DNA of 47,988 nucleotides, taken from assembly GCA_021817645.1 (NCBI GenBank), contig JAKAGH010000001.1, forward strand, positions 1-47,988, read 5' to 3'. The notes under the pieces are model-generated. The model was not told the DNA's origin and did not search any database. It worked only from the letters and a program-made list of their open reading frames with translations. Shown here piece by piece: positions 29,519 through 38,198 of this stretch. The DNA is from Deltaproteobacteria bacterium. Lineage in GTDB: Bacteria; Desulfobacterota; Desulfobaccia; Desulfobaccales; 0-14-0-80-60-11. The position numbers and the translations under genes were made by a program. The number at the start of each line of letters is the position of its first letter. The first letter of the stretch is position 1.

Positions 29519-29770
29519 TGCCATTTCGTGATCAAGAAATCTGCAATTTTAGGGACTCACTCGCATGTGCCAGCACTGCCGGGCCGACACGTGAGTCCGC
29601 CGCTGCCGGGCCCGCCCCCCGGAAGAATTGCCGTTTCCGGGCGATCTGGTATGAGTTAACAATAGCAGGTATTTAGGTTATGATAAGGGCCAAATACCCT
29701 CTGATGTGGAGAAGCCGGACCTGCGCGGCTGGCGTGCCGGTGCGGCAATACTAAGGAATCCAGGCGCAAC

Positions 29771-30913
29771 ATGGAAAAAATCGAATTTTTCAAACACAAT
29801 CTGACCGAAGAAGACCTGGACCGGGCCTGTCAGGTGATGCGCTCCACCTTTCTCACCACCGGGCCCCAGGTGGCGGCCTTTGAAAAGAAGCTCGCCCAGT
29901 ATCTGGACAGCCCCGAGGCGGTGGGCCTGACCAGCTGCACCGGGGCCATGCACCTGGTCCTCCTGAAGCACGGCATCGGTGAAGGCGATGAAGTCATCAC
30001 CACTCCCATGACCTTTGTGGCCACGGCTACGGCGATCCTGGAAGCGGGGGCCACCCCGGTCTTTGTGGATGTCTGCCCCCAGAGCGGGCTGCTCCTCCCG
30101 GAGGCCGTGGACGCGGCCGTCTCTCCCAAAACCAGGGCTATTCTGCCGGTACATCTTTATGGGCGGATGGTGGACATGCGGGGCTTTGCCCGGGTGGCGG
30201 CCAAGCACGGCCTGTTGCTCCTGGAAGATGCGGCCCATTGCCTGGAAGGCAGCCGGGACCAGGTGCGGCCGGGACAACTCAGCGCCGCGGCCTGTTTCTC
30301 CTTTTACGCCACCAAGAGCATGACTTGCGGGGAAGGAGGGGCCCTGGTGTGCCGTTCCCCGGAAGACGCGGCCTGGTACCGCTCGGCCCGGCACCATGGC
30401 ATCTCCAAGAACGCCTCCTCCCGCTATACCCAGAAATACGAACATTGGGACATGGAGATGATGGGCTGGAAATACAACATGGATGACATCCAGGCGGCCC
30501 TGCTCCTGCATCAGATTGACCGCCTGGACACCTACCGCCAGCGGCGCCAGGATTTGGAAAACCTTTACCGGGAATTGCTGGCGGACGTGGCCGGCCTCGA
30601 TTTTCTGGAGGCCCCGGCCCCGGGAGAGCTAAGCGGCCACCATCTGCTTACCGTGCTTTTGCCGCCCCAGGTGGACCGGGACGAAGTCATCAGGTTGGTG
30701 CAGGAGATGGGAGTGGGCTGCGCCGTCAATTACCGGGCCGTGCACGTGCTCCGCTATTTCCGGGAGCGCTACGGCTACCGGCCCGAGGACTTCCCCAACG
30801 CTTATCAGATCGGCCAGAGGACCATCAGCCTGCCCCTTTATCCCCGGCTGACGGAGGCGGAAGTGACCCGGGTCTGCGATACCTTGAAAAAAGTGGTCTC
30901 TGCTTCCAAATGA
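29771..30913 (+). CDS. DegT/DnrJ/EryC1/StrS-family sugar aminotransferase
   Basis: A 380-residue PLP enzyme that transaminates keto-sugars. It shows LTTGPQVAAFEKKLAQYL, TSCTGAMHLVL (about 58-68), DEVITTPMTFVATATAIL and the internal aldimine Lys in FYATKSMTCGEGG (about 179-191). WDMEMMGWKYNMDDIQAALLL is also typical. With the upstream dehydratase and GNAT it can complete a path to a 4-amino-4,6-dideoxy, N-acylated sugar. It is preceded by a 252-base gap in which I see no gene. Confidence 0.93.
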   Translation: MEKIEFFKHNLTEEDLDRACQVMRSTFLTTGPQVAAFEKKLAQYLDSPEAVGLTSCTGAMHLVLLKHGIGEGDEVITTPMTFVATATAILEAGATPVFVDVCPQSGLLLPEAVDAAVSPKTRAILPVHLYGRMVDMRGFARVAAKHGLLLLEDAAHCLEGSRDQVRPGQLSAAACFSFYATKSMTCGEGGALVCRSPEDAAWYRSARHHGISKNASSRYTQKYEHWDMEMMGWKYNMDDIQAALLLHQIDRLDTYRQRRQDLENLYRELLADVAGLDFLEAPAPGELSGHHLLTVLLPPQVDRDEVIRLVQEMGVGCAVNYRAVHVLRYFRERYGYRPEDFPNAYQIGQRTISLPLYPRLTEAEVTRVCDTLKKVVSASK

Positions 30914-30917
30914 TAGT

Positions 30918-30948
30918 CCTCACGCCAAGGCGCCAAGAAAGACGCAAA
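30918..30948 (+). repeat. Dispersed repeat, CGCCAAGACGC family, copy 5
   Basis: CCTCACGCCAAGGCGCCAAG then AAAGACGCAAA. It lies immediately after the DegT aminotransferase stop, in the gap before the next glycosyltransferase. Confidence 0.75.
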
Positions 30949-31058
30949 TTTAATTTTCGGCGGAGCGGCAAGCTCACGGGTTGCGGCCGGATAATGAAAG
31001 AAATCTCGGGAAAGAGCAGCAGGCGTGGTTATTCCCATCTCCCCTGCCCTCGAAGACC

Positions 31059-32270
31059 ATGAGTTACCTGATCTTTTGTTCCTTCGAAGTGGGGGGCTTG
31101 CCCTACCGCATGGCGGAAATCCTGAACGCCCATGGGGTGGAAACCTATTACGCCTCCATTGCCAGGCCCAATAATACCCATGATTCCACCCAATTCCACT
31201 ACGGCCGCCCCAACGTTCCCTGGGATCTCACTCCCAGGTTCAGGGAGGTAATGTGGTCTGACGAGAAAGTCATGGCTCTGCTCAGTCAAGTCCAACAAGA
31301 ATTTCACCTCACTCGCGTCCTGGCCACCGGCCAAAAGGCCTATCTGCTCCGGCAAGCCGGCTTGCCTTATCATTACTGGTCTTATGGGTCCGACCTGGAT
31401 TTTCTGGTCAATTTCTTGCCGACTCTCAACCACTGTTATCCCTGGTGGGCCAGGCCCAAAGGATTATTGGTGTATCTGCTGCGCTTCCGGCGGGAAGCCA
31501 GCCGGGCCTTCGCCAATGCTACAGCCGTGATGATTGCGCCTTATCAGTTCGCCGCCTACCGCCAGGTTTGCCCTGATAAGCCCATGTTTTTTTTCCCCCA
31601 TTTTTTAAAATTGTCAGAGTGGGAAACCCTGGGCCCCCAAAAGCTGGCCAGCCGGCGGGAGATAGAGGCGAAAATCGGTGCGAGCCGGTTTTTCTTTTCC
31701 TCCACCCGACACGTCTGGTCCGGCTGCCTGCGCAAATCTGCGGACACTAAAGGTAATGACGTGATTATGTATTCGTTTAAGGAATACCTGAATCTCTCCG
31801 GGGATCAGGGGGCCAAGTTGGTGCTGGTGGACAAAGGTCCCAATGTTGCGGCTTCCCGAGCCCTGGCACAAGAGCTCAATATCGCCGCCCAGGTGGTATG
31901 GGTCGGGGAAATGAGACGAGACCAACTGGATCAATATTACCAGGGGGCCGCGCTCTGCTTTGGCCAGTTCGGCACGCCGGTGCTGGCATTCACTGCCCTG
32001 GAGCCCCTGGCCCAGGCCAATGTCGCGATTTCCGCTTTTGAGCGGGTTGACCCGCGGGTCCCTTTTTACCCGGAAGATCCTCCCATCTTTAAAAGCAAAG
32101 CCCCCCGCAAAATCGCGGAGTTCATGGCCCAGATGGTGGCCCAGCCGCAGCAACACGCGAATCTGTGCCGGCGCTCCTGGGAGTGGATCAAAGAAAATTG
32201 TTCTGAAGAAAGATTCGCCGCAGAGTTTGTGAAGTCCTTCAGCCTTAATTCAGGCCGTTCTCACGGTTAA
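31059..32270 (+). CDS. Predicted GT-B glycosyltransferase, divergent
   Basis: A protein of about 403 residues. The N-terminus reads FCSFEVGGLPYRMAEILNAHG, a GT-B style Gly-rich start. A middle part has LRQAGLPYHYWSYGSDLDF. The second domain shows FFFSSTRHVWSG, KLVLVDKGPN and EPLAQANVAISAFER, standing where GT4 enzymes have EGxPxxxxEA. It lacks the plain E-x7-E motif, so the assignment is cautious. Start at ATG 31059; an upstream in-frame ATG at 30981 would add 26 unlikely residues. Confidence 0.6.
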   Translation: MSYLIFCSFEVGGLPYRMAEILNAHGVETYYASIARPNNTHDSTQFHYGRPNVPWDLTPRFREVMWSDEKVMALLSQVQQEFHLTRVLATGQKAYLLRQAGLPYHYWSYGSDLDFLVNFLPTLNHCYPWWARPKGLLVYLLRFRREASRAFANATAVMIAPYQFAAYRQVCPDKPMFFFPHFLKLSEWETLGPQKLASRREIEAKIGASRFFFSSTRHVWSGCLRKSADTKGNDVIMYSFKEYLNLSGDQGAKLVLVDKGPNVAASRALAQELNIAAQVVWVGEMRRDQLDQYYQGAALCFGQFGTPVLAFTALEPLAQANVAISAFERVDPRVPFYPEDPPIFKSKAPRKIAEFMAQMVAQPQQHANLCRRSWEWIKENCSEERFAAEFVKSFSLNSGRSHG

Positions 32271-32317
32271 TCCTGGACAAATATCTCGGATATGGAAACG
32301 GTTTTTAGGAAGCGTTC

Positions 32318-33430
32318 ATGAGGAAAATCTTATTGGTTATCGGTCAGCTGGGTTTCGGCGGCGCCGAACGACAATTGCTTTATTTACTACAAGGTCTTGA
32401 TCGCCGCCAGTTCGAGCCGTTATTGTGTGTTCTGAACCCTGGGGATGTGATCCCCGGATACCAATCCATCGATGTCCCCATTGTTAATCTGAAAAGATAT
32501 CTCCCCCGGAATGATGTCTTGCGCCTGTTCAGTTTATCGGCGCTGATCAGACGCTGGCGCCCCGATCTGGTTCATTCCTTTCTGGCAAACATCTACGCAT
32601 TTCTAGCTGCCCAGATTAACCGGGTTCCCCATTTAATTTCTGAAAGGAACATAGAAACCCCGGCATGTGAGGAAAAAAACTTTCTCCAGAGGGTGATGGA
32701 GCCGGTGATGTTTTCCAGAGCTGTGGCAATAGTGGCCAACAGCCAGGCGGGTGCGGCCATGGCTGCAAAGACCAAACGCGCCAGGCCGGAAAGGATTTTC
32801 GTTGTCCCTAATGGAATAGATCCTAAGGCCTTCGATACCTTTCGCTCCCCCCAGGCCATGCGGCGGGAACTGGGGGTGGACCCGGACATTTTCAGCATCG
32901 GCATCATCGGCTCAATAGTCGGCAAGCGGAAAGACCACACCACCTTTCTGCGGGCCATGCATTCCCTGACCCGACTTTGCGGCCCTAAATTTCAAGTGGT
33001 TTGCGTGGGCGATGGCCCCAAGTTGGAGGAGACCCGGGCACTGGCCCGGGAATTGGGGTTGGCAGAACGCACCCGGTTCACCGGCATCAGGACGGATGTG
33101 CCGGAGATTCTGGCGGCTTTGGACCTGGTGGTTTCCAGTTCCCAATGGGAAGGAATGCCCAACGTCATCATGGAGGCCATGGCCGCGGGCAAACCGGTGG
33201 TCGCCACCGCAGTGGGAGGGACTCCGGAGTTGGTAACCCCAGAAGAGACCGGCCTCCTGGTCCCTCCCCAGGATCCCGAGGCTCTGGCTCAAGCCTGCCA
33301 AAAAATGATGGAGAACCCGGACCGGGCCGTGGAGATGGGCCGGGCCGGGCGCAGCCGGATAGAAAAATCCTTTAGTATTGAAAAAATGGTCCGGGACACG
33401 GAGAATATTTATCGACGTCTGCTTTCCTGA
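32318..33430 (+). CDS. GT4-family glycosyltransferase
   Basis: A 370-residue retaining GT-B enzyme. It opens KILLVIGQLGFGGAERQLLYLLQGL (the GGAE motif, about 14-17), has VVPNGIDPKAF (about 162-172), IGIIGSIVGKRKDH and the donor-site WEGMPNVIMEAMAAGKPVVAT (about 276-296, E-x7-E). The second half matches family GT4 along its full length. AGGAAG lies 6 bases before the ATG. It probably extends the repeat unit on the cytoplasmic side. Confidence 0.92.
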   Translation: MRKILLVIGQLGFGGAERQLLYLLQGLDRRQFEPLLCVLNPGDVIPGYQSIDVPIVNLKRYLPRNDVLRLFSLSALIRRWRPDLVHSFLANIYAFLAAQINRVPHLISERNIETPACEEKNFLQRVMEPVMFSRAVAIVANSQAGAAMAAKTKRARPERIFVVPNGIDPKAFDTFRSPQAMRRELGVDPDIFSIGIIGSIVGKRKDHTTFLRAMHSLTRLCGPKFQVVCVGDGPKLEETRALARELGLAERTRFTGIRTDVPEILAALDLVVSSSQWEGMPNVIMEAMAAGKPVVATAVGGTPELVTPEETGLLVPPQDPEALAQACQKMMENPDRAVEMGRAGRSRIEKSFSIEKMVRDTENIYRRLLS

Positions 33431-33469
33431 GAAGGCCTTCCCGCCCAAGCCTTTCCGGAGATATTCCTG

Positions 33470-35431
33470 ATGTGCGGCATTACCGGTTTTTTAGATCTCC
33501 AGTCCACGCGCACCTTCGAAGAATTGGAGTCCATAGTGCGCCCCATGGCCGATACCTTGAGCCATCGAGGGCCGGATGATTTCGGATTTTGGGTTGATGC
33601 CGCCCTGGGACTGGCACTGGGGCATCGCCGCCTTTCCATCATCGATTTATCCCCCCTGGGACGTCAGCCCATGGCTTCGGCCGACGGCCGTTACGTCATT
33701 ACTTATAACGGCGAGATTTATAATTTCCCGGGGCTCAGAAAGGAATTGGAGGGCCTGGGAGAGAGCTTTCGCAGCACCTCGGACACGGAAGTGCTGCTGG
33801 TCGCCATCAGCCGCTGGGGTCTGGAAGAAGCCCTCAAGCGCGGCCGCGGCATGTTTGCCCTGGCCTTGTGGGACCGGGAAGAAAGGGTGCTGTCCCTGGC
33901 CCGGGACCGGGTGGGGGAGAAACCCCTCTATTACGGCTGGCAGGGGAAAACTTTTTTATTCGGCTCGGAGCTCAAGGCCCTCCGCCAATGGCCTGGTTTT
34001 CAGGGCATGATTGACCGCAACTCCCTGGCTCTTTTTCTCCGCCTCCATTACGTGCCCGCGCCCTATTCCATTTATCAGGGGATGCACAAGCTGCCTCCGG
34101 GGACCTTTTTGCGGCTGCCTTGGGAGGAAATGACCCCCGGGGAATGCCCCGCTCCCATCCCTTACTGGTCAGCTCGGAAAGTGGTCGAAGAGGAGCACCG
34201 GGCTCCTTTTGCCGGCAGCACCGCTCAAGCCCTGGAGGAATTAGACTGGCTGCTCAAAGACGCAATCAAGCAACAAATGGTGGCCGACGTGCCCCTGGGA
34301 GCGCTTCTGTCCGGCGGTATAGATTCCTCCACAGTGGTGGCTCTGATGCAGGCCCAGAGCAGCCGGCCCATCAAGACTTTTACCATCGGCTTTCACGAAG
34401 ACGCTTTCAACGAAGCGGTCCATGCCCAGGCAGTCGCCCGTCATTTGGGAACCGACCACACCGAGTTATATGTGACCGCGGCGGACGCTCTGGGGGTAAT
34501 TCCCCGATTGCCGGCGCTCTACGACGAGCCTTTCGCCGATGCGTCCCAAATTCCGACATTTCTGGTGTGTCAACTGGCCCGGAGCCAGGTAACCGTGGCC
34601 CTTACCGGCGATGCGGGTGATGAACTCTTTGGCGGCTATCCCATCTACGTCCGCACCCAGGAAATTTGGGACCTGGTCCATCTCCTGCCCGCGTGGTGCC
34701 GCCGGGTGGCAGGCAAGTTTCTGACCCTGCTGCCGGCAGCCTTCTGGGACCGGCTCCTGACGCTGCTGGAGCCGGGTTTGCCCCGGCGCTTGCGCCTCCA
34801 ACCTTATAGCGAAAAGATTTATCGGTTGGCGGAATATTTAAGCACCAGCAGCCCGGAAGAGATTTACTATCGGCAGATTTCCCAATGGCACCAGCCCCTG
34901 GAAGTAGCCCGGGAAGCGGTGGAATATCCCACCATCATTACGGACCGAAGCCGCCTGGCGGCTTTGCCGGACCTGATGCCGCGTCTGATGTATTTTGATT
35001 TGGGACTCTATCTCCCGGATGATATCCTGGTAAAGGTGGATCGCGCCGCCATGGGCGTCAGCCTGGAAACCCGGGTGCCGCTCCTGGATCACCGGGTAGT
35101 GGAATTTGCCTGGCGGCTGCCCCTGTCCCTGAAGATCAGAAACAAGCAGGGAAAATGGCTGCTCCGGGAGTTGCTGTGCCGTTATGTGCCCCGGGAATTG
35201 GTGGAGCGGCCGAAGATGGGTTTTGCCGTACCCATTGCCGAGTGGCTTACGGGCCCTTTAAGGGATTGGGCGGAAAACCTCCTGGACCGGCAGCGCCTGC
35301 AGCAGGACGGCTTTTTTTATCCCGAACCCATCCGCGGCAAATGGCAGGAACATTTGGCCGGGAGTCCCAGGTGGCATCAACATCTGTGGAATATCCTGAT
35401 GTTTCAGGCCTGGCTGGAGTCGAATTCATGA
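33470..35431 (+). CDS. asnB: AsnB-type glutamine-hydrolysing amidotransferase 2
   Basis: A 653-residue class II amidotransferase. Nucleophile Cys2 (MCGITGF), LSHRGPDDFG and YNGEIYN are in the glutaminase domain. The ATP loop is LLSGGIDSSTVVALM (about 280-294), with ALTGDAGDELFGGYP (about 379-393) and AAMGVSLETRVPLLDHRVVEFAWRLP near 530-555. It is closer in style to the exosortase/XrtA-associated and glycan-cluster AsnB group than copy 1. Its stop overlaps the next glycosyltransferase start in ATGA, tying it to glycan assembly rather than amino-acid metabolism. Confidence 0.92.
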   Translation: MCGITGFLDLQSTRTFEELESIVRPMADTLSHRGPDDFGFWVDAALGLALGHRRLSIIDLSPLGRQPMASADGRYVITYNGEIYNFPGLRKELEGLGESFRSTSDTEVLLVAISRWGLEEALKRGRGMFALALWDREERVLSLARDRVGEKPLYYGWQGKTFLFGSELKALRQWPGFQGMIDRNSLALFLRLHYVPAPYSIYQGMHKLPPGTFLRLPWEEMTPGECPAPIPYWSARKVVEEEHRAPFAGSTAQALEELDWLLKDAIKQQMVADVPLGALLSGGIDSSTVVALMQAQSSRPIKTFTIGFHEDAFNEAVHAQAVARHLGTDHTELYVTAADALGVIPRLPALYDEPFADASQIPTFLVCQLARSQVTVALTGDAGDELFGGYPIYVRTQEIWDLVHLLPAWCRRVAGKFLTLLPAAFWDRLLTLLEPGLPRRLRLQPYSEKIYRLAEYLSTSSPEEIYYRQISQWHQPLEVAREAVEYPTIITDRSRLAALPDLMPRLMYFDLGLYLPDDILVKVDRAAMGVSLETRVPLLDHRVVEFAWRLPLSLKIRNKQGKWLLRELLCRYVPRELVERPKMGFAVPIAEWLTGPLRDWAENLLDRQRLQQDGFFYPEPIRGKWQEHLAGSPRWHQHLWNILMFQAWLESNS

Positions 35432-36585
35432 CGGGGAATAAAATCAAAGTTCATCACCTCATCACTTCCTTCTGGACCAGCCACGGCCCCAGCAATTGCA
35501 TTATGGCCCAGATCCGGAGCCATGACCTCCGGCAATTTGACTTTTCCATCTGGTCCCTGTATGCGCCGGCGCCGGCCCAGGACCCTCGGGAACTGATCAA
35601 AAAAGCCGGACTGGGGTACCAGGTCTTCCCCATGGGCGCGTCCTTTCTGGACTTCCGGGTTTTATGGCCTCTGGTGCGCCAGTTACGGCGGGAGCCGCCG
35701 GATATCCTGCACTGCCATCTGGTCCGGGCTAATCTCTATGGCCGCGTTGCCGGCCGGTTAGCCGGAATCGAGCACATCATCAACACGATTCATGGGGTGG
35801 ATGAATATCTGCTGGGGGGGGATTTATTTCCCCGCTCCGTGCGCATGGTGGAGCGTTTCAGCGCGGGCTGGGTTTCCCAATACGTGGCGGTTTCTGAAAA
35901 TGCCCGGCAAGCGGTGATCAAGCAGTTGCAACTACCCCAGGGGAAAATCTCCACCATTCTCAACGCCCTGGACCTGGCTCCCTTTCAAACCAGGCCCGCG
36001 GTCCACAAGTCGCGGCGCCGGGAATTGGGGCTTGATCCGGAAGCGGTAGTAGTGGGTTCAGTGGGCAACCTGTTGCCCCTCAAAAATTATGGCAGCCTGG
36101 TGCGCTGGTTCGGTGATCTGGCAGCCCAGTTTCCCCAGGTGCAAATGCTCATCATCGGTGAGGGCGAAGAGCGCCAGGCTTTGGAGAGTTTGGTGGCTCA
36201 ACTGCGCCTGACAGACAGGGTGCGGTTGCCGGGATTCCGGGCCGATATCCCGGAAGTCCTGGGAGCTATGGATATGTTCGCCTTTCCTTCCCTCTCCGAA
36301 GGACTCTCCATGGCCCTCCTGGAAGCCATGGCTGCGGGCCTGCCCTGCGTGGCTCTGAATATAGGCGGCAACGCCGAAGCCGTGGTGGACGGCGAGACCG
36401 GCTATGTGGTTTCTTCTGAAGATGAACCGGGCTTTAAAGAGGCGCTCATCCGGCTGATTAACGACCGCGAATTACGGAAAAAGTTGGGAGCGGCTGGCAA
36501 AAAACGCGCTTTTACGCTATTTAATCCTAAACGCCTGGCCGCGCAATATGCAGAGCTTTACCTATCGCTATTAAATCGGAGTTAG
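35428..36585 (+). CDS. GT4-family glycosyltransferase
   Basis: A 385-residue GT-B protein. It opens KVHHLITSFWTSHGPSN, has DILHCHLVRANLYGRVAGRL (about 89-108), VGSVGNLLPLKNYGSLV (about 208-224), LIIGEGEER and the donor motif FPSLSEGLSMALLEAMAAGLPCVALN (about 288-313). The start is at ATG 35428, overlapping the asnB stop by 4 bases; the longer in-frame reading from 35155 lies inside asnB. Confidence 0.92.
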   Translation: MTGNKIKVHHLITSFWTSHGPSNCIMAQIRSHDLRQFDFSIWSLYAPAPAQDPRELIKKAGLGYQVFPMGASFLDFRVLWPLVRQLRREPPDILHCHLVRANLYGRVAGRLAGIEHIINTIHGVDEYLLGGDLFPRSVRMVERFSAGWVSQYVAVSENARQAVIKQLQLPQGKISTILNALDLAPFQTRPAVHKSRRRELGLDPEAVVVGSVGNLLPLKNYGSLVRWFGDLAAQFPQVQMLIIGEGEERQALESLVAQLRLTDRVRLPGFRADIPEVLGAMDMFAFPSLSEGLSMALLEAMAAGLPCVALNIGGNAEAVVDGETGYVVSSEDEPGFKEALIRLINDRELRKKLGAAGKKRAFTLFNPKRLAAQYAELYLSLLNRS

Positions 36586-36592
36586 GATCCTC

Positions 36593-38113
36593 GTGGCTGA
36601 GATGAACCTGCCCCTGGGCATGGCCGTTTTACTATTGGTCTTTGGTTTTGCGGTGACCTATGCGGTTATTCCCCAGGCCAAGAAGTTAGGCGAGAGATGG
36701 GGACTGGTCGCGCCCCCGGGCGGCAGACGCCATCATCCCCAAGATACGCCTCTGACCGGGGGGTGGGCATTATTCCTGCCTTTGATGGCGGCCTTTCTGG
36801 TCTTTTTTGGCCTGGCCCTGCTGGGGAGATTGCCGCGGCTGCGCCCCGAGTGGCCCCGGATGTTATCACTGTTTCTGGGCACCACCTGGATTCTCATCCT
36901 GGGGACCGTCGACGACCGGCTGATCCTGAACTGGAAGCAGAAGCTGGGCGGCCAGTTCCTGGGGGGGCTCATCCTGGTTCTGGGGGGACATACCGTCACC
37001 ATGGCCAATATCCCCTGGGTAGGGCCGGTCTATTTTGGCTGGTATGGCATCCCCTTTTTCCTGATCGCGGTCGTTACCATCACCAATGCCATGAATCTCA
37101 TCGACGGCCTAGACGGCCTGGCCGGTGGCATTTGCTTTTTCGCGGCCCTCACCAGTGCGGTCATTGCCTCGGTAAAAGGCGACCTCTTTACCGCCACCCT
37201 CGGTTTCACCCTGGCCGGGAGCCTGTTGGGATTTCTCCGGTTTAATTTTCCCCCGGCTTCCATTTTCCTGGGAGACGGGGGCAGCATGATGCTCGGGTTC
37301 CTGTTGGGCACCCTGGCCATCAGCTCCACGGCCTTCTTTCCCGGCCAGCGTTTGGGGACCAGCATCATGATCCTGGTGCCTTTCCTGCCCCTGGGCATCC
37401 CCTTGTTTGAAGTAGGTCTGTCCGTCCTGAGGAGATGGGCCACCGGCCAGGCGCTCTTCCTGGGAGACGGCAACCATCTGCACCATCGCCTGTTGGGCAA
37501 ACTTAAGGCCGCCCGGCCCACGGTGGGAATTTTTTACTTCTTCAGCGCCTCTCTCTGCACCCTGACCCTGCTTATGGTGCTGGAAGTCCATTCTCCCGGG
37601 ATCAGGTTTTTCGCCGGCTTTCTCACCCTGGTCCTGATGCTGGCGGTCACCTGGTCGCTCCGGCTCTACGGAGAACGCGGATTTTTGCGCACTCTGCGCA
37701 ATCGCCCCCATTTCAAATTTCTGGGGGAATTCCTCCGCTTCATGAAATTACGGGCCGCCAGAGCCAAGTCGGTCGCCGACCTCCTGTCTTTGCTGGAATC
37801 GGGGGTCAGAGACCTGGACTTCGACCGCGTCGAGCTGGTCTATCAGGGCCGGGTTCTCAAGCAATGGACCAATCCCCAGCCGGTGCATGCCGACAGCCCC
37901 CGCCTCACCTTCGAAGAATCCCTGGCCCCTTGGGACCTCCGCATCAACTGGGCCCGCCCCCTGCATGGGGACGAAGACTATAACGAATATCTCCAGTTGA
38001 CCTGGCGCCGCGTTCTGTCGGTCATCAAGTCCGGGCTGCCGGAACATGACCCCGGGTTGGAGGTTGGAGGCGGCGGCATGGCTGGGCCAGGATCGGTGGC
38101 CCGGGCTTCTTGA
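36593..38113 (+). CDS. WecA/TagO-type glycan-initiating transferase with extra C-terminal domain
   Basis: A 506-residue membrane enzyme that moves a sugar-1-phosphate from UDP-sugar to undecaprenyl phosphate. The core (about 1-345) has about ten helices and the family motifs GTVDDR (about 102-107), TNAMNLIDGLDGLAGG (about 164-179), FLGDGGSMMLGF (about 224-235) and DGNHLHHRL (about 292-300). Family members usually end near 350. Here about 160 further residues follow, beginning FLRFMKLRAARAKSVADLLSLL, soluble and mixed alpha/beta, which I do not recognise. GTG start at 36593 with AGGA upstream. Confidence 0.88.
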   Translation: MAEMNLPLGMAVLLLVFGFAVTYAVIPQAKKLGERWGLVAPPGGRRHHPQDTPLTGGWALFLPLMAAFLVFFGLALLGRLPRLRPEWPRMLSLFLGTTWILILGTVDDRLILNWKQKLGGQFLGGLILVLGGHTVTMANIPWVGPVYFGWYGIPFFLIAVVTITNAMNLIDGLDGLAGGICFFAALTSAVIASVKGDLFTATLGFTLAGSLLGFLRFNFPPASIFLGDGGSMMLGFLLGTLAISSTAFFPGQRLGTSIMILVPFLPLGIPLFEVGLSVLRRWATGQALFLGDGNHLHHRLLGKLKAARPTVGIFYFFSASLCTLTLLMVLEVHSPGIRFFAGFLTLVLMLAVTWSLRLYGERGFLRTLRNRPHFKFLGEFLRFMKLRAARAKSVADLLSLLESGVRDLDFDRVELVYQGRVLKQWTNPQPVHADSPRLTFEESLAPWDLRINWARPLHGDEDYNEYLQLTWRRVLSVIKSGLPEHDPGLEVGGGGMAGPGSVARAS

Positions 38114-38145
38114 GGTGACTTGCGGCCGGTGATGTGCCACCAGGG

Positions 38146-38151
38146 TATAAT
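38146..38151 (+). promoter_or_regulatory. TATAAT box before the LIC_10190-like gene
   Basis: A perfect -10 hexamer stands in GC-rich DNA about 50 bases before the ATG at 38199. The best upstream hexamer (TTGCGG, 38120-38125) has a 20-base spacer, so the -35 is poor. Confidence 0.3.
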
Positions 38152-38198
38152 ACTAGAATCTCAAGCTATCCTTGCCACCCAGGATTGACCTCCGGATC

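Noticed and set aside
29519..29770. Search for a small gene or RNA in the gap before the DegT gene
   Set aside because: No frame with a ribosome site, no tRNA-like fold and no convincing promoter were seen.
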